The notes beneath the pieces were generated by a model. That model did not search any database, was not told the DNA's origin, and worked only from the letters and a program-made list of their open reading frames with translations. A stretch of DNA of 64,000 bases from Lysobacterales bacterium (lineage in GTDB: Bacteria; Pseudomonadota; Gammaproteobacteria; Xanthomonadales; Xanthomonadaceae), in assembly GCA_016718605.1 (NCBI GenBank), contig JADKCY010000007.1, positions 18,005-82,004 on the forward strand. The letters are read 5' to 3'. Both the position numbers and the translations under genes were made by a program. Positions 36,701-46,574 of this stretch are shown here, one piece after another. Each line of letters starts with the position of its first letter. The stretch's first letter is position 1.

Positions 36701-37237
36701 GTGGCCTTGTCAAGCGTTCACGCTCTGGCTTTCCGTCAGAAGGAGATCGACCATGACTCCGCAGAGGAACGCAACCGGGCGCTCATTTTGGGCTGTTCCG
36801 GATTTCTGATCGAGGTGCCCGTGACCGACGCCTGCCTATTGCGCTCAGGCAGCGCGCGGTCTCGATCGCTCGGCACTTTCCTACCGCTGAACTCGTCGCC
36901 GGATCGAGTCGCTTCCTGACTTCGCTCGAGGGGATGGAACCCCCAGCTGACACCCGTTTCGATTCGACATGGCTGCAAGGTCTCGAGCATGGCCCACTCA
37001 CGGAGGCGACGCGCCTTGCATGGCCAACAGATCCCGAGGACCAAACGACGAACCAGAACGCCTCAGGCGGAGCCTAGCTCCAGCTCGCCCCGCCCCGAAA
37101 CGGCCAGCCCGGATGCATAGATTGGACCGATGGAGCAAGGTCGGATCTAGGTGATCCATTGCCATGGTCCAGCAACCAAAGCAGCCGCTGGACCATGGCC
37201 TTGGAAGGCACGGTGAAGCTTCACTATCTGAATCAGC
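36701..37237. other. Non-coding stretch between secreted-protein genes and integration module
   Basis: About 540 bases with no frame that I can support on either strand. Open frames here (for example 36736-37044 minus) show no conserved features. May be a deletion scar that removed the start of the Cys-rich gene. Confidence 0.4.
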
Positions 37238-37981
37238 TCAGTCTTCCCGGCTAACCTCAAACCCTCCCACCACTAAAGGAATGCCTCTTCGCGCCGGGAC
37301 GTTGACCTCACAACTCAGGCGGTTCCGGCCCCGGTACATTGTCTGTGCTTCCGGTCTGGTTGTGGTGAGCCTTACTTCAGGAATGACGTTCTGTAGACTA
37401 ACAATCACGTCCACCTCGTCGCACCCACCCAAGATTCCGCCTTGGTGAAACGCCACCTCGCGGCACCCGGTGATGAGCGCAAGCCTGATGTGTTCAAGCC
37501 GACTCACATCCGGCTTGGTCATCCTGATTTCCTCAGGGTCCACACCAATCAGGTTTTCCTCGAACGCAGATCCCGGTGCGAGCACCACAATGCCGTTCTT
37601 CTGCTGAACATTCCAGACCGCTTCGTTCAGACGCGAAATCGCTGCATCAAGCGGCGTTGAAATGAGGGCCCTGCCGCTGTTCTTGGCATGGCGACAGCGC
37701 TGCACGAAGTCACCGTGCAAACGACGCAGAATCGCTGCCGGATCACCTACATTGGTCGACAGAAGGCCGCCGCTTTCTGGGATATTCGCCGGTAGCCACG
37801 CCGCCGCCTGTGTGGCTGAGAGCGAGTCACTGATGCTGACCTTGTAGTCAGCCAGAACGCGCTTCGCTGCAACTTGGATCTTCTCGACCTGCCGGCAAGT
37901 CGAGAAGGGAAGACACACACCTTCGGACTGGCCGAGCCGGATGGCCTCGTCCCTTAATTCAAGCAATTTCATTGAAAGCAC
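37238..37981 (-). CDS. Hypothetical protein of integration module
   Basis: 247 residues from 37981, or from ATG 37972 (MKLLELRDEAIRLG). A soluble protein, not recognised. Contains GRALISTPLDAAISRL, LEHIRLALITGCREVAFHQGG and PVRRGIP-type proline-arginine patches. It lies about 260 bases downstream of the 142-residue gene on the same strand and probably belongs with the large recombinase-like gene. Confidence 0.65.
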   Translation of the reverse strand: MLSMKLLELRDEAIRLGQSEGVCLPFSTCRQVEKIQVAAKRVLADYKVSISDSLSATQAAAWLPANIPESGGLLSTNVGDPAAILRRLHGDFVQRCRHAKNSGRALISTPLDAAISRLNEAVWNVQQKNGIVVLAPGSAFEENLIGVDPEEIRMTKPDVSRLEHIRLALITGCREVAFHQGGILGGCDEVDVIVSLQNVIPEVRLTTTRPEAQTMYRGRNRLSCEVNVPARRGIPLVVGGFEVSRED

Positions 37982-38175
37982 CCACGGACCGCCGCGCGCA
38001 GAAAAGGCGAAGAAAAAAAGAGACGTTTTTAAGCAAGGCGATTTGCTGGAGGATGCGCGCGGGGCCCTTGGAAAGAGAAGGGATCCACAGCAAATGGACG
38101 ACCAGGACCGGTGTGTCGCTGGTGTCGTAGTGCGGCCAGAAAAAGGACCGCACGGCGCGCGCAGATGGCGCGTTT

Positions 38176-38194
38176 CGGCTCTCGTGAAGAGCCG
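38176..38194. terminator. Stem-loop after the 142-residue gene
   Basis: CGGCTCT and AGAGCCG arms around a 5-base loop, 46 bases past the stop of the gene ending at 38240. No T-run in the minus direction, so it is only a possible terminator. Confidence 0.35.
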
Positions 38195-38239
38195 AGAAAA
38201 GGGTGTCCCGGAATTCCCCCCAGGTCGGGGCCCTAGACG

Positions 38240-38650
38240 TCAGGGTAGCGCTGAAGCTAGACCATCAAAATGTGCTGTGCAAGACCCCCGATGCTCAACA
38301 ATCTGACCCAGCAACCAGGCGCACATCCCAGCCCAAAGCAGAAGCTGCCAAACATGCCTGTCGCTGACATCCTCAGTGCCCAAAATTGTGGCGGAGACAT
38401 GGCGCCCGGGCCGCTGGCTCAAGGACCAGCGCAAACCTGGAATCTTGGCCAATCCCACAGAGAGCGCCTCCCACTCAATGGCCGAACACACCAACCGATT
38501 GGCCTTGGTATCAAACGCTGTGCACTGGAGCCAGTAGTCAAACAATTGCCTGAGCCCTCTTCTTGACTCCTCTTCCCACAGTGATTGCCTGAGGGCCTGG
38601 CTCGCAGCCAGCGCGAGTTGGGCGGAGACAAACCCGGAGGGTTGTGACAT
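38240..38650 (-). CDS. Hypothetical protein of integration module
   Basis: 136 residues from ATG 38650 (MSQPSGFVSAQLALAASQAL). Helical, with WEEESRRGLRQLFDYWLQC and VWQLLLWAGMCAWLLGQIV, the latter perhaps a membrane-facing or buried helix. Its 5' part overlaps the 3' end of the large recombinase-like gene by 113 bases in another frame, unusually long, so either this start is too early or the large gene's last 38 codons are misread. Not recognised. Confidence 0.55.
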   Translation of the reverse strand: MSQPSGFVSAQLALAASQALRQSLWEEESRRGLRQLFDYWLQCTAFDTKANRLVCSAIEWEALSVGLAKIPGLRWSLSQRPGRHVSATILGTEDVSDRHVWQLLLWAGMCAWLLGQIVEHRGSCTAHFDGLASALP

Positions 38651-41600
38651 TTGGACTGATCCCCACATCCCACTCGGCGAGCCGCATCAAACCTGCCTTC
38701 AGCTTCGTGGTGAGCGCAGCACTCCAGTCGTGTTGATCGGCCGCTTCCTGAAGCGGCATTCCCCTCGTCATCTTCGACAGGATCGCTGACAGATCCTCTA
38801 TCCTGAGATCACCCACAGGGCGATCGTGGATCGGAAACGCAATAGCCCCGATGCCCGTCTCCGGGTCCAAGGTGTTTGAACGCAGCAGTTGGCTCAGGCG
38901 CCGGTCGCCACTTCCGTGCGCCTGACGAATCCGATGCTTGCCGGCACCTCTGGAAATCGTCGAGCGAGAACGCCCCGTAGCGCGCTGAAGCCGCGGCACA
39001 TCCAACGAGACCCAGTGCGACTTGAACCAACGCAGGAAGGGTGTCACGGCATCATGTGTGTAGGCCGCAAGCGTCGTACGAATGTCCTCATGGCCAATCT
39101 CAACCAGCAGGTCCCGCGTCGCCCACAGCGATCTCTCGTGCCCCGCCATGAGCTGCGCCAGCCTTTCCTGAACGCCGCTTTTCCTGAGCCAATACGGTCG
39201 CGCGTCCTGTTCACCGGTCACCCACCGTAGCAACCCGGCAAGCGGAACGAGCCAGTCCGCATCCGGTACGCAACGGGTCGGGTCATCCCTCGTACCAAGC
39301 ACCGGGAGCCCATCGTGATACTGGGAACCCAGCGCAAAGGCTCGATGCCGGGAAAACTCTTCCCACTTGCTGAGGTCTTGAAGCAGCGGCCCCGTCAGAC
39401 ATCGCACCCGTCGGCGCGCGTTGGCATTCTTTAGTCGCTGATAGCGTGAGCGCGCCAGGCGAAGGCAATCATCCGTTGGCCTTGGTAGCTGGTCGAACAG
39501 AAGGCGACAGGCTTCGCCGGGGCGCAGCGCACCCGCGGCCATGACTTGCGTCAGCCACTCCAACGACCGAGCGTGGCGGGTCACCTCGGCATCACCGCCC
39601 TCTGCTTCGGCGCCAAGTCGGTTCTGCATCAACACGTAACGCAGCGCAGCACGCTCTGCGCGGGTCAGAAATCCAGCATCCGCCATGGCTGTCGATCGAC
39701 CTGCGAGGCCAAAGATGGCACCGAGGTCCGCATCGGGGATGCCCATTGCCTGAGAGAGCACCCAATGAAAATTGGCAATGGCGTGCGCTCTCGCAGGTCG
39801 CTGGCTCACTGGGACTTCGGCCACCGCTCGCAGATACGCCTGCGTCCACGCATCCGCATCGGCATTCATTGGCTCCGCGGGCAACCACCTGACCAGTGGT
39901 CCACTGACTTCACTGACATAGCCGCGTATGGTCGACAGCTCAAGGGAGGGTCGCCGCCTGCCTCCGTGGGTTAGCAGGACCAACGCAAACAGCGCGATCA
40001 CTTCCTCCGCTCGATACGCCGACGCGTCTGGCAGCCACTGGCGGATCTGACGCAGCAAGACCGATCGCGCGCCATGTTCCTTGCGGCGATCTCTGTTCCG
40101 CTTTTCCACCGCCGCAGAGAGCGCCTCCTTGAGTTGCCTCAGCAGGTCATGAACGCGATGGGCACGTGATGGCTCCGCGCCAGAGGGCAGAGGCCTTGGT
40201 GGCCGAGCGAGCGCGTCGGATCGCGCTCCCATCGGCAAGTCGTCCAAGAGCGACACGACGCGACCAATGGGTGCGGAAATCAGTCGGACAGCGCCCGTTC
40301 CAATCAACCTGGCAACGCCGTCCATGCGTAAGGCGTTGGCCACGCGTGCCAGCGCGACCAACTCCATCAAGGCTGCGAGTGGCTTATGCCGTCCATCGAG
40401 CTGTAGACGCGCACCCAGCACCGCTTGTAGCTCGGCATCCAAGTGCAGCAAATCGAGCGCCTGCGGATCTGCGCGATGCCAGTAGTCGAGGGCGACGGCG
40501 GCAAGCCCATGAAAGGCCAGCGTCCCTTGTAACCAGCCCCCCGACACGGTTTCATCTTGCGGCATAGGGTTGAGCGCAGGCTCGACAAGTAAGACACCTG
40601 CTGCGCTCTTCAGCGTCGACAGCGAGGCCCCCGGATGCATCACCGCGACCACGGCATCGAGATCTGCGTAGGACCCGTGCAGTAGCACGGTGCTGAGCGT
40701 CTTCAACGCGTAACTCGCCGGCGCATCCGCGATGACGGTATCCCACTCGCGCGCGCACCCGATGGCATCCGCACTGCCCGACACAAAAGGACCCGCGTGA
40801 CTCGGCCAGCGCTCAAGCGATGCCCGTGGGAGCGGACCCGTCAGCACCTGCCGCGCCCGTCCTGAAATCAGCAAGTCCCGAATGAGTGCCCGTGCGGCAT
40901 GTGATGAGGCTGAACGAGGATCGCCGCCGAGCACCCGAATCAAGGACTCACTCCACTGAGCTGGAACGGGGACCGGGCCTTTGTCTGGCGCGGTAGTCGT
41001 CAATTCGCCATCGACATAGTGCAGACCAACGCCTGCACCAAAGCCACCTGGACCGAGTAGATGGACCAGCTGCAAGGTCAACGACTGTTGGAGTTCGACG
41101 CGGCGCTGCGTTGCCGCCGTCCGCATCTTGCTCCGCAGCGTGCGGAATCGAAGCTGATGCAGGCGCTCCGCACGCCGCCAGCTACGCACCGGCCTGGGCT
41201 GGGCGGCGACCGAGGTCACCGGTTCGAGGGGTCGCCATCCCACCGTCTTCAGTAGGCGATCGAGGACAGGCGCAATGTCCTGGGCTGCCGTCAGTACCGA
41301 CCACGGGGAGCCATCGGCAAACGCGCCCTCGCGGCTGCCATGCCAGCCCATCTGAGCGACTCGCAAGGGTTCCGGCAAAGCCTTGGCGAGTTCGTTGTTG
41401 AGAAAATGCCGCGCGAAGTTCGGCACCGCCACGAACCCATCTGGTGCACCCTCTAGGTAGGCGGCGCGATCAAAGGGTCGGACCTCGTCTTCCGTATCCC
41501 GCGCCAGAAACACCGGCCCCTCTCCAGCTAGAGCGCGGTGGCAGGCGAGAGCGAACGCGGCCGAGTCCGACGCTGTAGCCGCCGCGAGATCCGATAGCAA

Positions 41601-43367
41601 GGCCCGATACTCAAGAACCCACCTTTCGGCCAGCGCCACGGGCCGGGTGGACCAATCCGCGCCAGCGACTTTGTCAGAGAGCATCGCGATGGCATCGTCC
41701 ACACCGATGTCATGGCGGGTCAGTAGGTGAAAGCGATTGTTCGGGCGATGGCCCGTGGTTAGACAAAGACCATGGATCAGATTGCGTGTCCGATGGTGAA
41801 TTCGATCGAACAACTGCTGGGGCGAGTTCTTCCAGTCATCACGGAAACTCTCGAGCATCCGAGCGATAGCGACGCTGCTCGGGACGCGAGCAGAACCAAG
41901 CACGTGGTTGGGCACCTGCTCACCCAGATGCCCAGGCCGATCGGCAAACCAAGGGAATGTCACCTGAGAAACCTGCAGCGCGAGATCGAGCGCCGGGATC
42001 TGGTCGTAGTGCAGAGGCGCGAGGTCAATGCCAAGGTCGTCACCGGCAACAAGTTGCGCTGCACTGGGGCCATATCGGCTCAGCTTCATTAGTCGACTGA
42101 GCAAAGCACGCTGCAACTGCGTGGCACTGGCCGCTGAAGCAGGACTTGGCGATTCGACACCCACGGCACCGTTGCCCAAGCGCTGAAACACGACGTCGTC
42201 TTCGGCGCTCGGTCCGCAGGTGGCAAGCAGTGCGCTGGCGAGCCTCGGTGGGATTGGCACATGGACCCACGACGGTGGCTGCGCATCACGATCAACGGGG
42301 CAAAGCTGTGGGCGGTAGAGCCACCGGCCATCCAAGGCCAGTCGCCCCGGAAACGGCGCCGAGGCGGTCGTCGTGGGGCTACCCCACCGCAATCGAGGCA
42401 GGGCATCAACCGGCGTGGATGTGGCAAGACACAGCGCGCGAGCCAAACTCGACTCCCGTGAGTGGGGATCACAGGCATCAGTGGCGATGGCCAGCGCGGC
42501 GCTGGCCTCCTCCGTCGCATACCGATGTGTCAGGTAGGTCGCGGAGTATTCGGAGAATCGCCGGAGTGGAACGTAGGTCGACTGCGTCGCCCCGATGATC
42601 TTGGCGTGTGGGGTACCGCTGTTTGTTGATCTTGCTTCGCTGCCGTCGTCCGCCATCAGCCAATAGGCCGTTGGCTCCAACGACTCGCCGTCTTCACCTT
42701 GAGTCTCGGTATCAATGGCGACCATTGAGGGGATGACAGACACCTCAGGCAGATCGTCCTCTGCCATGACAGACCATGGCAGAGTCGGACCGGGACTGGC
42801 CAAGGCGACACGGAGATGTTGCCGAAGGTGATTCTGCCAGGCGCGGGCCGCCGCGTCGGTGTAGCGACGGCCTTGCTGACCAAACCACTCAATGGTCTCC
42901 CATACGGATCTGAACGATGGGATGGCGGGTCGGCTGGTGGGGTTGGCTGCCAACTCCTCGATTTCAATACGGAGTGCGCCCGCGACCTGACAAAGGTGAC
43001 GACTGCTTGCCAACTGAGGATCGAAGGCGAGAAGTTCCACTAAGGCATGGAACAGCAGCCGTCTGGCCTCCCAGTCGGCGGTGTCGACGAAGCCGAGGTC
43101 GGCGACCGTTGCGGCCAGAGCGAGCAAGGGCTCCTTCCGCCGTCGGCCGGCCAGATCAAGCTGGCGACCATCGGTGGCTTTGGCTAAGTCCTTCAGCAAT
43201 GGAAACACTGCGTTGAAGGCTGCGGCGTTGGGGAGTTCGTCGGCAACCCTCTCATTAGGGAATGCCACCAGAATCGCGCGGGCGACCCAGTGACGCGCCT
43301 CGGAGTCACTGGTGTGTCCAATCCACGTGCTGATTAGGTCTAGTGCCACCGCGACCTCGCCGTCCAT
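38538..43367 (-). CDS. Giant (1609-residue) protein with tyrosine-recombinase-like C-terminus
   Basis: The C-terminal region (about 1290-1450) follows a tyrosine-recombinase order: GALRPGEACRLLF (first Arg), a basic KNANARRRVRC stretch, YWLRKSG (in place of HxxR), then IGHEDIRTTLAAYTH with the conserved Gly-His and a candidate catalytic Tyr near 1436. About 160 more residues follow with a possible HTH (PLQEAADQHDWSAALTTKLK). The first 1280 residues are unrecognised and much longer than ordinary integrases (350-450). The gene begins 260 bases from the tRNA-Arg 3' fragment, the classic place for an integrase. Recombinase activity is inferred; the His-to-Tyr change in the HxxR box could weaken it. 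Confidence 0.65.
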   Translation of the reverse strand: MDGEVAVALDLISTWIGHTSDSEARHWVARAILVAFPNERVADELPNAAAFNAVFPLLKDLAKATDGRQLDLAGRRRKEPLLALAATVADLGFVDTADWEARRLLFHALVELLAFDPQLASSRHLCQVAGALRIEIEELAANPTSRPAIPSFRSVWETIEWFGQQGRRYTDAAARAWQNHLRQHLRVALASPGPTLPWSVMAEDDLPEVSVIPSMVAIDTETQGEDGESLEPTAYWLMADDGSEARSTNSGTPHAKIIGATQSTYVPLRRFSEYSATYLTHRYATEEASAALAIATDACDPHSRESSLARALCLATSTPVDALPRLRWGSPTTTASAPFPGRLALDGRWLYRPQLCPVDRDAQPPSWVHVPIPPRLASALLATCGPSAEDDVVFQRLGNGAVGVESPSPASAASATQLQRALLSRLMKLSRYGPSAAQLVAGDDLGIDLAPLHYDQIPALDLALQVSQVTFPWFADRPGHLGEQVPNHVLGSARVPSSVAIARMLESFRDDWKNSPQQLFDRIHHRTRNLIHGLCLTTGHRPNNRFHLLTRHDIGVDDAIAMLSDKVAGADWSTRPVALAERWVLEYRALLSDLAAATASDSAAFALACHRALAGEGPVFLARDTEDEVRPFDRAAYLEGAPDGFVAVPNFARHFLNNELAKALPEPLRVAQMGWHGSREGAFADGSPWSVLTAAQDIAPVLDRLLKTVGWRPLEPVTSVAAQPRPVRSWRRAERLHQLRFRTLRSKMRTAATQRRVELQQSLTLQLVHLLGPGGFGAGVGLHYVDGELTTTAPDKGPVPVPAQWSESLIRVLGGDPRSASSHAARALIRDLLISGRARQVLTGPLPRASLERWPSHAGPFVSGSADAIGCAREWDTVIADAPASYALKTLSTVLLHGSYADLDAVVAVMHPGASLSTLKSAAGVLLVEPALNPMPQDETVSGGWLQGTLAFHGLAAVALDYWHRADPQALDLLHLDAELQAVLGARLQLDGRHKPLAALMELVALARVANALRMDGVARLIGTGAVRLISAPIGRVVSLLDDLPMGARSDALARPPRPLPSGAEPSRAHRVHDLLRQLKEALSAAVEKRNRDRRKEHGARSVLLRQIRQWLPDASAYRAEEVIALFALVLLTHGGRRRPSLELSTIRGYVSEVSGPLVRWLPAEPMNADADAWTQAYLRAVAEVPVSQRPARAHAIANFHWVLSQAMGIPDADLGAIFGLAGRSTAMADAGFLTRAERAALRYVLMQNRLGAEAEGGDAEVTRHARSLEWLTQVMAAGALRPGEACRLLFDQLPRPTDDCLRLARSRYQRLKNANARRRVRCLTGPLLQDLSKWEEFSRHRAFALGSQYHDGLPVLGTRDDPTRCVPDADWLVPLAGLLRWVTGEQDARPYWLRKSGVQERLAQLMAGHERSLWATRDLLVEIGHEDIRTTLAAYTHDAVTPFLRWFKSHWVSLDVPRLQRATGRSRSTISRGAGKHRIRQAHGSGDRRLSQLLRSNTLDPETGIGAIAFPIHDRPVGDLRIEDLSAILSKMTRGMPLQEAADQHDWSAALTTKLKAGLMRLAEWDVGISPNVTTLRVCLRPTRAGCEPGPQAITVGRGVKKRAQAIV

Positions 43368-43371
43368 GCGG

Positions 43372-43626
43372 GACCTTGAAAGATCGGCAGCCTAGCGGAG
43401 GAGTCTGTGTAAAACTAGCCTTTACTCAGCTATTTACGCACGTTTGTGCGATCGTTTTGTGCCAGGACGAGCAGACGTAGATTGCCATGTGGTCTCAAGC
43501 GACCTTAATCGCTGAAAACGCTGAGACAACAATAGTATTTATAAACAATACGTTATTGGTTTTTAGGTGATATTTGTATAGTTTGTCGACTTGTGAAAGC
43601 AACCACGGTTAATGTTCAAGTTCGTC
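43372..43626. promoter_or_regulatory. AT-rich region between att-like site and recombinase gene
   Basis: Clearly AT-rich compared with its surroundings, with short inverted repeats CGCAC/GTGCG (43438-43451) and GTATT/AATAC (43535-43551). Such regions near attachment sites carry the integrase promoter and arm-type binding sites. No single promoter can be fixed. Confidence 0.45.
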
Positions 43627-43671
43627 TTCCGAAGCCATTGGTCGGGGGTTCGAATCCCTCCGGGCGCGCCA
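43627..43671 (+). other. tRNA-Arg(CCG) 3' fragment, probable attachment site
   Basis: From the anticodon loop (TTCCGAA, anticodon CCG at 43629-43631) through the variable loop, a T-arm with GGTTCGAATCC, and an acceptor 3' strand ending in CGCGCCA. The preceding bases do not pair with the anticodon-stem 3' strand, so the 5' half of the tRNA is absent. Duplicated tRNA 3' ends mark the far end of integrated islands. Orientation puts the inserted element to the left, containing the recombinase gene, and the intact tRNA outside the window. Confidence 0.75.
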
Positions 43672-43761
43672 ATTTCCCTGTGACAAATCTGCGACAGATC
43701 TAGGGACTGCGCGTGATTTGCGATCGCGCCGAAATGAGTAGAGGCGCGCGCGATGTCTCAC

Positions 43762-45555
43762 CTACTTCATCTCCGGAACGGCCCCCTGCCGCGGAGACAG
43801 AGACAGCCGCTGTAACTCTGTCCAACACTCTTCCTTCTTGGCCCACTCGCTGATCATCCTGCCGTTTGCAGTCGCGTGCAGAGCCCGGTTCACTTCCTTG
43901 GCCCAGATTCGGATCTGGTCCATAAATGCTCGTGAAACCCCTTGCTGGTCCCAAATTCGTATGAAATCGATTTGGTTGGCATGGTTCTCTGCGATGAGAG
44001 CCACAAGGTAGATGGAGACATTGCCTTGGAAGGCCGGGAACATTGGTCGCAACACTGAGTGAATGTGCTTGAAGAGGATGACCTTGCCGACCATTCTCTT
44101 GTAGCCGAGCACGTCTGGGATTACGACTTCGCCTCGTTCCTCACGATCGCGGATATCATCCATAAACTTGGCGAAGTTCTTCTGCCCGCCCAGGCTGGCA
44201 AGATCCGGCCGCCCCTCCCATGCACTAATGACCTTCGCCAGATCTGTTTTGGTCAACCGGCGCGAAGGGGGGATGACCTTGGTCTTTAGGTCCCGATACT
44301 TTGCTGGAGTGCTTCCTTCGCGAGCAAGCATTGTGATGTAGCTGCCTGCCGCACGTTCGTAGAACCAACGCCCGACGCCATCTGGGAGATACACAGAGTT
44401 CGAAATCTTCTCGAGCCCAACATGAAACGGTGAGTTTGCAGATAGATCTGACTGCTTCACAGTGTTCTGACTATTGGCGAAGCGTGATATGTCACTGATC
44501 ATCGCTTCTTCAGCTGTGGCATTGTCGCTCTTTAGCACGACTATCTTGGCCGGCACTTGGACTTTCTTGAGATCTACTTCCGGGTATTTTTTCTTGGTGA
44601 AATAGATGGAAGCCGTGGTCTGCCCACCATTGACGATTTGCATACCTTTCAGCCAAGCGATCCCGGGCCCGCCCTGCTTTGTCTGACCTAGGCTTGCCTC
44701 GTCAGCGACGATTACGATGCCGTTGTTATAGGCAACAAACTTCTCCGGTTCAGCACGCAGTGTGGCCTGAATGCCTTTGTTCACCTTTCCTGTCGCACTG
44801 AGGAATGAGCGAACATTAGCTTCCAAAAGACGCGCGCCGTACTTGTCATACAGAAAGCGGAGCACGTCACCTGGAATGACTGTCATTGCATAGTCGTAGG
44901 TGTGGTCAGCGCCTTGAATGTAGACGCATGGCAGCGGGTCACCCGCCACCGCATTGAAGTTAACCACCAGCTCATCTCGCGGCTTTCCTTCGGACACGTG
45001 GCGATTGAGTCGCTCAATGTCCATCACTTCGAGTCTGATTGTTTTCCCAGCGATTTCCTGTGACTTGAAGTTCTTTGTTTTGACCTGTCCATCCGTGAGC
45101 ACGTAGATTCGAAGCTCGTCAAGCTCCGAGTATCCCTTCTCAATGTGCAGTGCGAGTTCGCGCGCATCATGGGAAGGATCCATGGCCTTGGTCATCTTCC
45201 CCTCAGCGGAAAGCTTCAGAAACCGAAAGCAATGCTCAGCAGCCTGCTTTGTCTCGGCATCGGGCACTGACTGCGGCAACTCCGCATTTCGATAGACAGT
45301 GACGAAGAGATCAAGTCGATCACCATCTTCTGACACCGAGTACCCACTAAGCCTAATATTGGCGTTGCCCACTTTGCTGTCGTAATGGCACACCTGAGGC
45401 TCATAGGTCATGCCTACATCCTCCATATGCCTCATGACAATCTCGGAGAAAATCAGCTCCGGATAGGGGTACGCCGCGCCCGAAGTCGTCATTCGCTCGG
45501 AGATCTCGTCCCGCACTTCCGCCCGAATCTGGGCAAGGAATTCAGTCAGTTCCAT
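43762..45555 (-). CDS. AIPR-domain protein (Mza-type defence operon)
   Basis: 597 residues. The AIPR (abortive infection phage resistance) core is seen at about 270-330 with VAYNNGIVIVADEAS and MQIVNGGQTTASIYFTKK, and later ISDISRFANSQNTVKQSDL. AIPR proteins occur in phage-resistance loci next to Z1 and DUF4420 proteins; their biochemical action is not settled. Its ATG shares one base with the DUF4420 stop (TAATG), so it is translationally coupled. It is the last gene of the operon and lies 90 bases from the tRNA-Arg fragment. Confidence 0.9.
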   Translation of the reverse strand: MELTEFLAQIRAEVRDEISERMTTSGAAYPYPELIFSEIVMRHMEDVGMTYEPQVCHYDSKVGNANIRLSGYSVSEDGDRLDLFVTVYRNAELPQSVPDAETKQAAEHCFRFLKLSAEGKMTKAMDPSHDARELALHIEKGYSELDELRIYVLTDGQVKTKNFKSQEIAGKTIRLEVMDIERLNRHVSEGKPRDELVVNFNAVAGDPLPCVYIQGADHTYDYAMTVIPGDVLRFLYDKYGARLLEANVRSFLSATGKVNKGIQATLRAEPEKFVAYNNGIVIVADEASLGQTKQGGPGIAWLKGMQIVNGGQTTASIYFTKKKYPEVDLKKVQVPAKIVVLKSDNATAEEAMISDISRFANSQNTVKQSDLSANSPFHVGLEKISNSVYLPDGVGRWFYERAAGSYITMLAREGSTPAKYRDLKTKVIPPSRRLTKTDLAKVISAWEGRPDLASLGGQKNFAKFMDDIRDREERGEVVIPDVLGYKRMVGKVILFKHIHSVLRPMFPAFQGNVSIYLVALIAENHANQIDFIRIWDQQGVSRAFMDQIRIWAKEVNRALHATANGRMISEWAKKEECWTELQRLSLSPRQGAVPEMK

Positions 45556-46574
45556 TAGTTGCTAAACCCCAAGATATTGCTGATTTCACGAAAGTTAGAT
45601 GCCACCACCGGAACGGAATCCAGATCCAATGAGTATTGGACTCGGTGGACGGGTACCGGCACATTTGAACGCGTCAAACGAGGTGATGACTCATCAATCA
45701 ATCGATATGTCAGCTCCTTCAGGATGAAACGCCTTGTGTAGTGCTCCCGCATTGATTCGACATATCCAGCGGACAACAGTCGACTTTCCAGAAGCGGAGC
45801 CACACCAGCATCTCTCGTCTCCTCCAATATCGCCTCGAAATGCTCTGGCAACGTCTTGCCGGTTGGTGACTGGCTCAGCCGAAGTGCCGCCACGTATAGC
45901 GGTCGATACAGGGCGTCGTCCAGCTGATCCAAACTCCCGATCTCTGCAATAAAACCCACGGGCGCCACAGTCGTCTTTGCCTCAACGCCACCGGTACCAA
46001 TGACGAAATCATGAAGCCCATCGTCAGGACCGACCCAAGCATCAACGGCATCCACTGGCGATAAGCCACCTTCAATTAGGTTCATCAGGACATGAAGTTC
46101 CCCAATTAGTCCGACTTCCTCATCAGCAGACAGAACGCCGGATCGATCACGCTTCATGAACTCCTGCCACCCTCGAATTCTGGCGATCAGAGAGGCGTAG
46201 ATTTGCGGCCCATCTTGGAGAGCCACCTTGGCCACCAAGGAAGTCAGGTCGGCAGCCATGAGAGTGAACATGGGCAGTTGACCGTTTGCCTTCCGAGATA
46301 AGGCAAACCATGTATGCCCTGACGTCTCACCGGCGAGATCCGTGCGAACGAAGACGAAACCTTGACTTCGAGGAAGTTGGCTTTCATCCGGCGCGGGTGC
46401 CCCCGCGATGCCAATGAGCAAACTTTCCTCATTTCCGTTTCCCTTTCGACCGGCAAGGACAAGGCAACGCGGCGAATTGAAAATCTCGATGGCCTTCCAG
46501 CCACGGCCCTCCGCTTTACCGCTAAGCGCCCGCCAAGCAGACGCCAGCTGCAGCTCTTCATTCTGAAGCGGCAT
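45555..46574 (-). CDS. DUF4420 (PD-(D/E)XK motif) protein
   Basis: 339 residues from MPLQNEELQLASAW; an ATG at 46595 is the alternative. The DUF4420 signature is LIGELHVLMNLIEGG (about 160) followed by DAWVGPDDGLHDFVIG and GVEAKTT, giving D...E-x-K of a PD-(D/E)XK nuclease. It overlaps the Z1 gene end by 17 bases. In this operon type it is the likely DNA-cutting subunit; that role is inferred. Confidence 0.88.
   Translation of the reverse strand: MPLQNEELQLASAWRALSGKAEGRGWKAIEIFNSPRCLVLAGRKGNGNEESLLIGIAGAPAPDESQLPRSQGFVFVRTDLAGETSGHTWFALSRKANGQLPMFTLMAADLTSLVAKVALQDGPQIYASLIARIRGWQEFMKRDRSGVLSADEEVGLIGELHVLMNLIEGGLSPVDAVDAWVGPDDGLHDFVIGTGGVEAKTTVAPVGFIAEIGSLDQLDDALYRPLYVAALRLSQSPTGKTLPEHFEAILEETRDAGVAPLLESRLLSAGYVESMREHYTRRFILKELTYRLIDESSPRLTRSNVPVPVHRVQYSLDLDSVPVVASNFREISNILGFSN

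Noticed and set aside
43627..43671. A complete tRNA gene at the anticodon-loop fragment
   Set aside because: The bases upstream do not form the anticodon 5' strand, D-arm or acceptor 5' strand of tRNA-Arg; only the 3' part is there.
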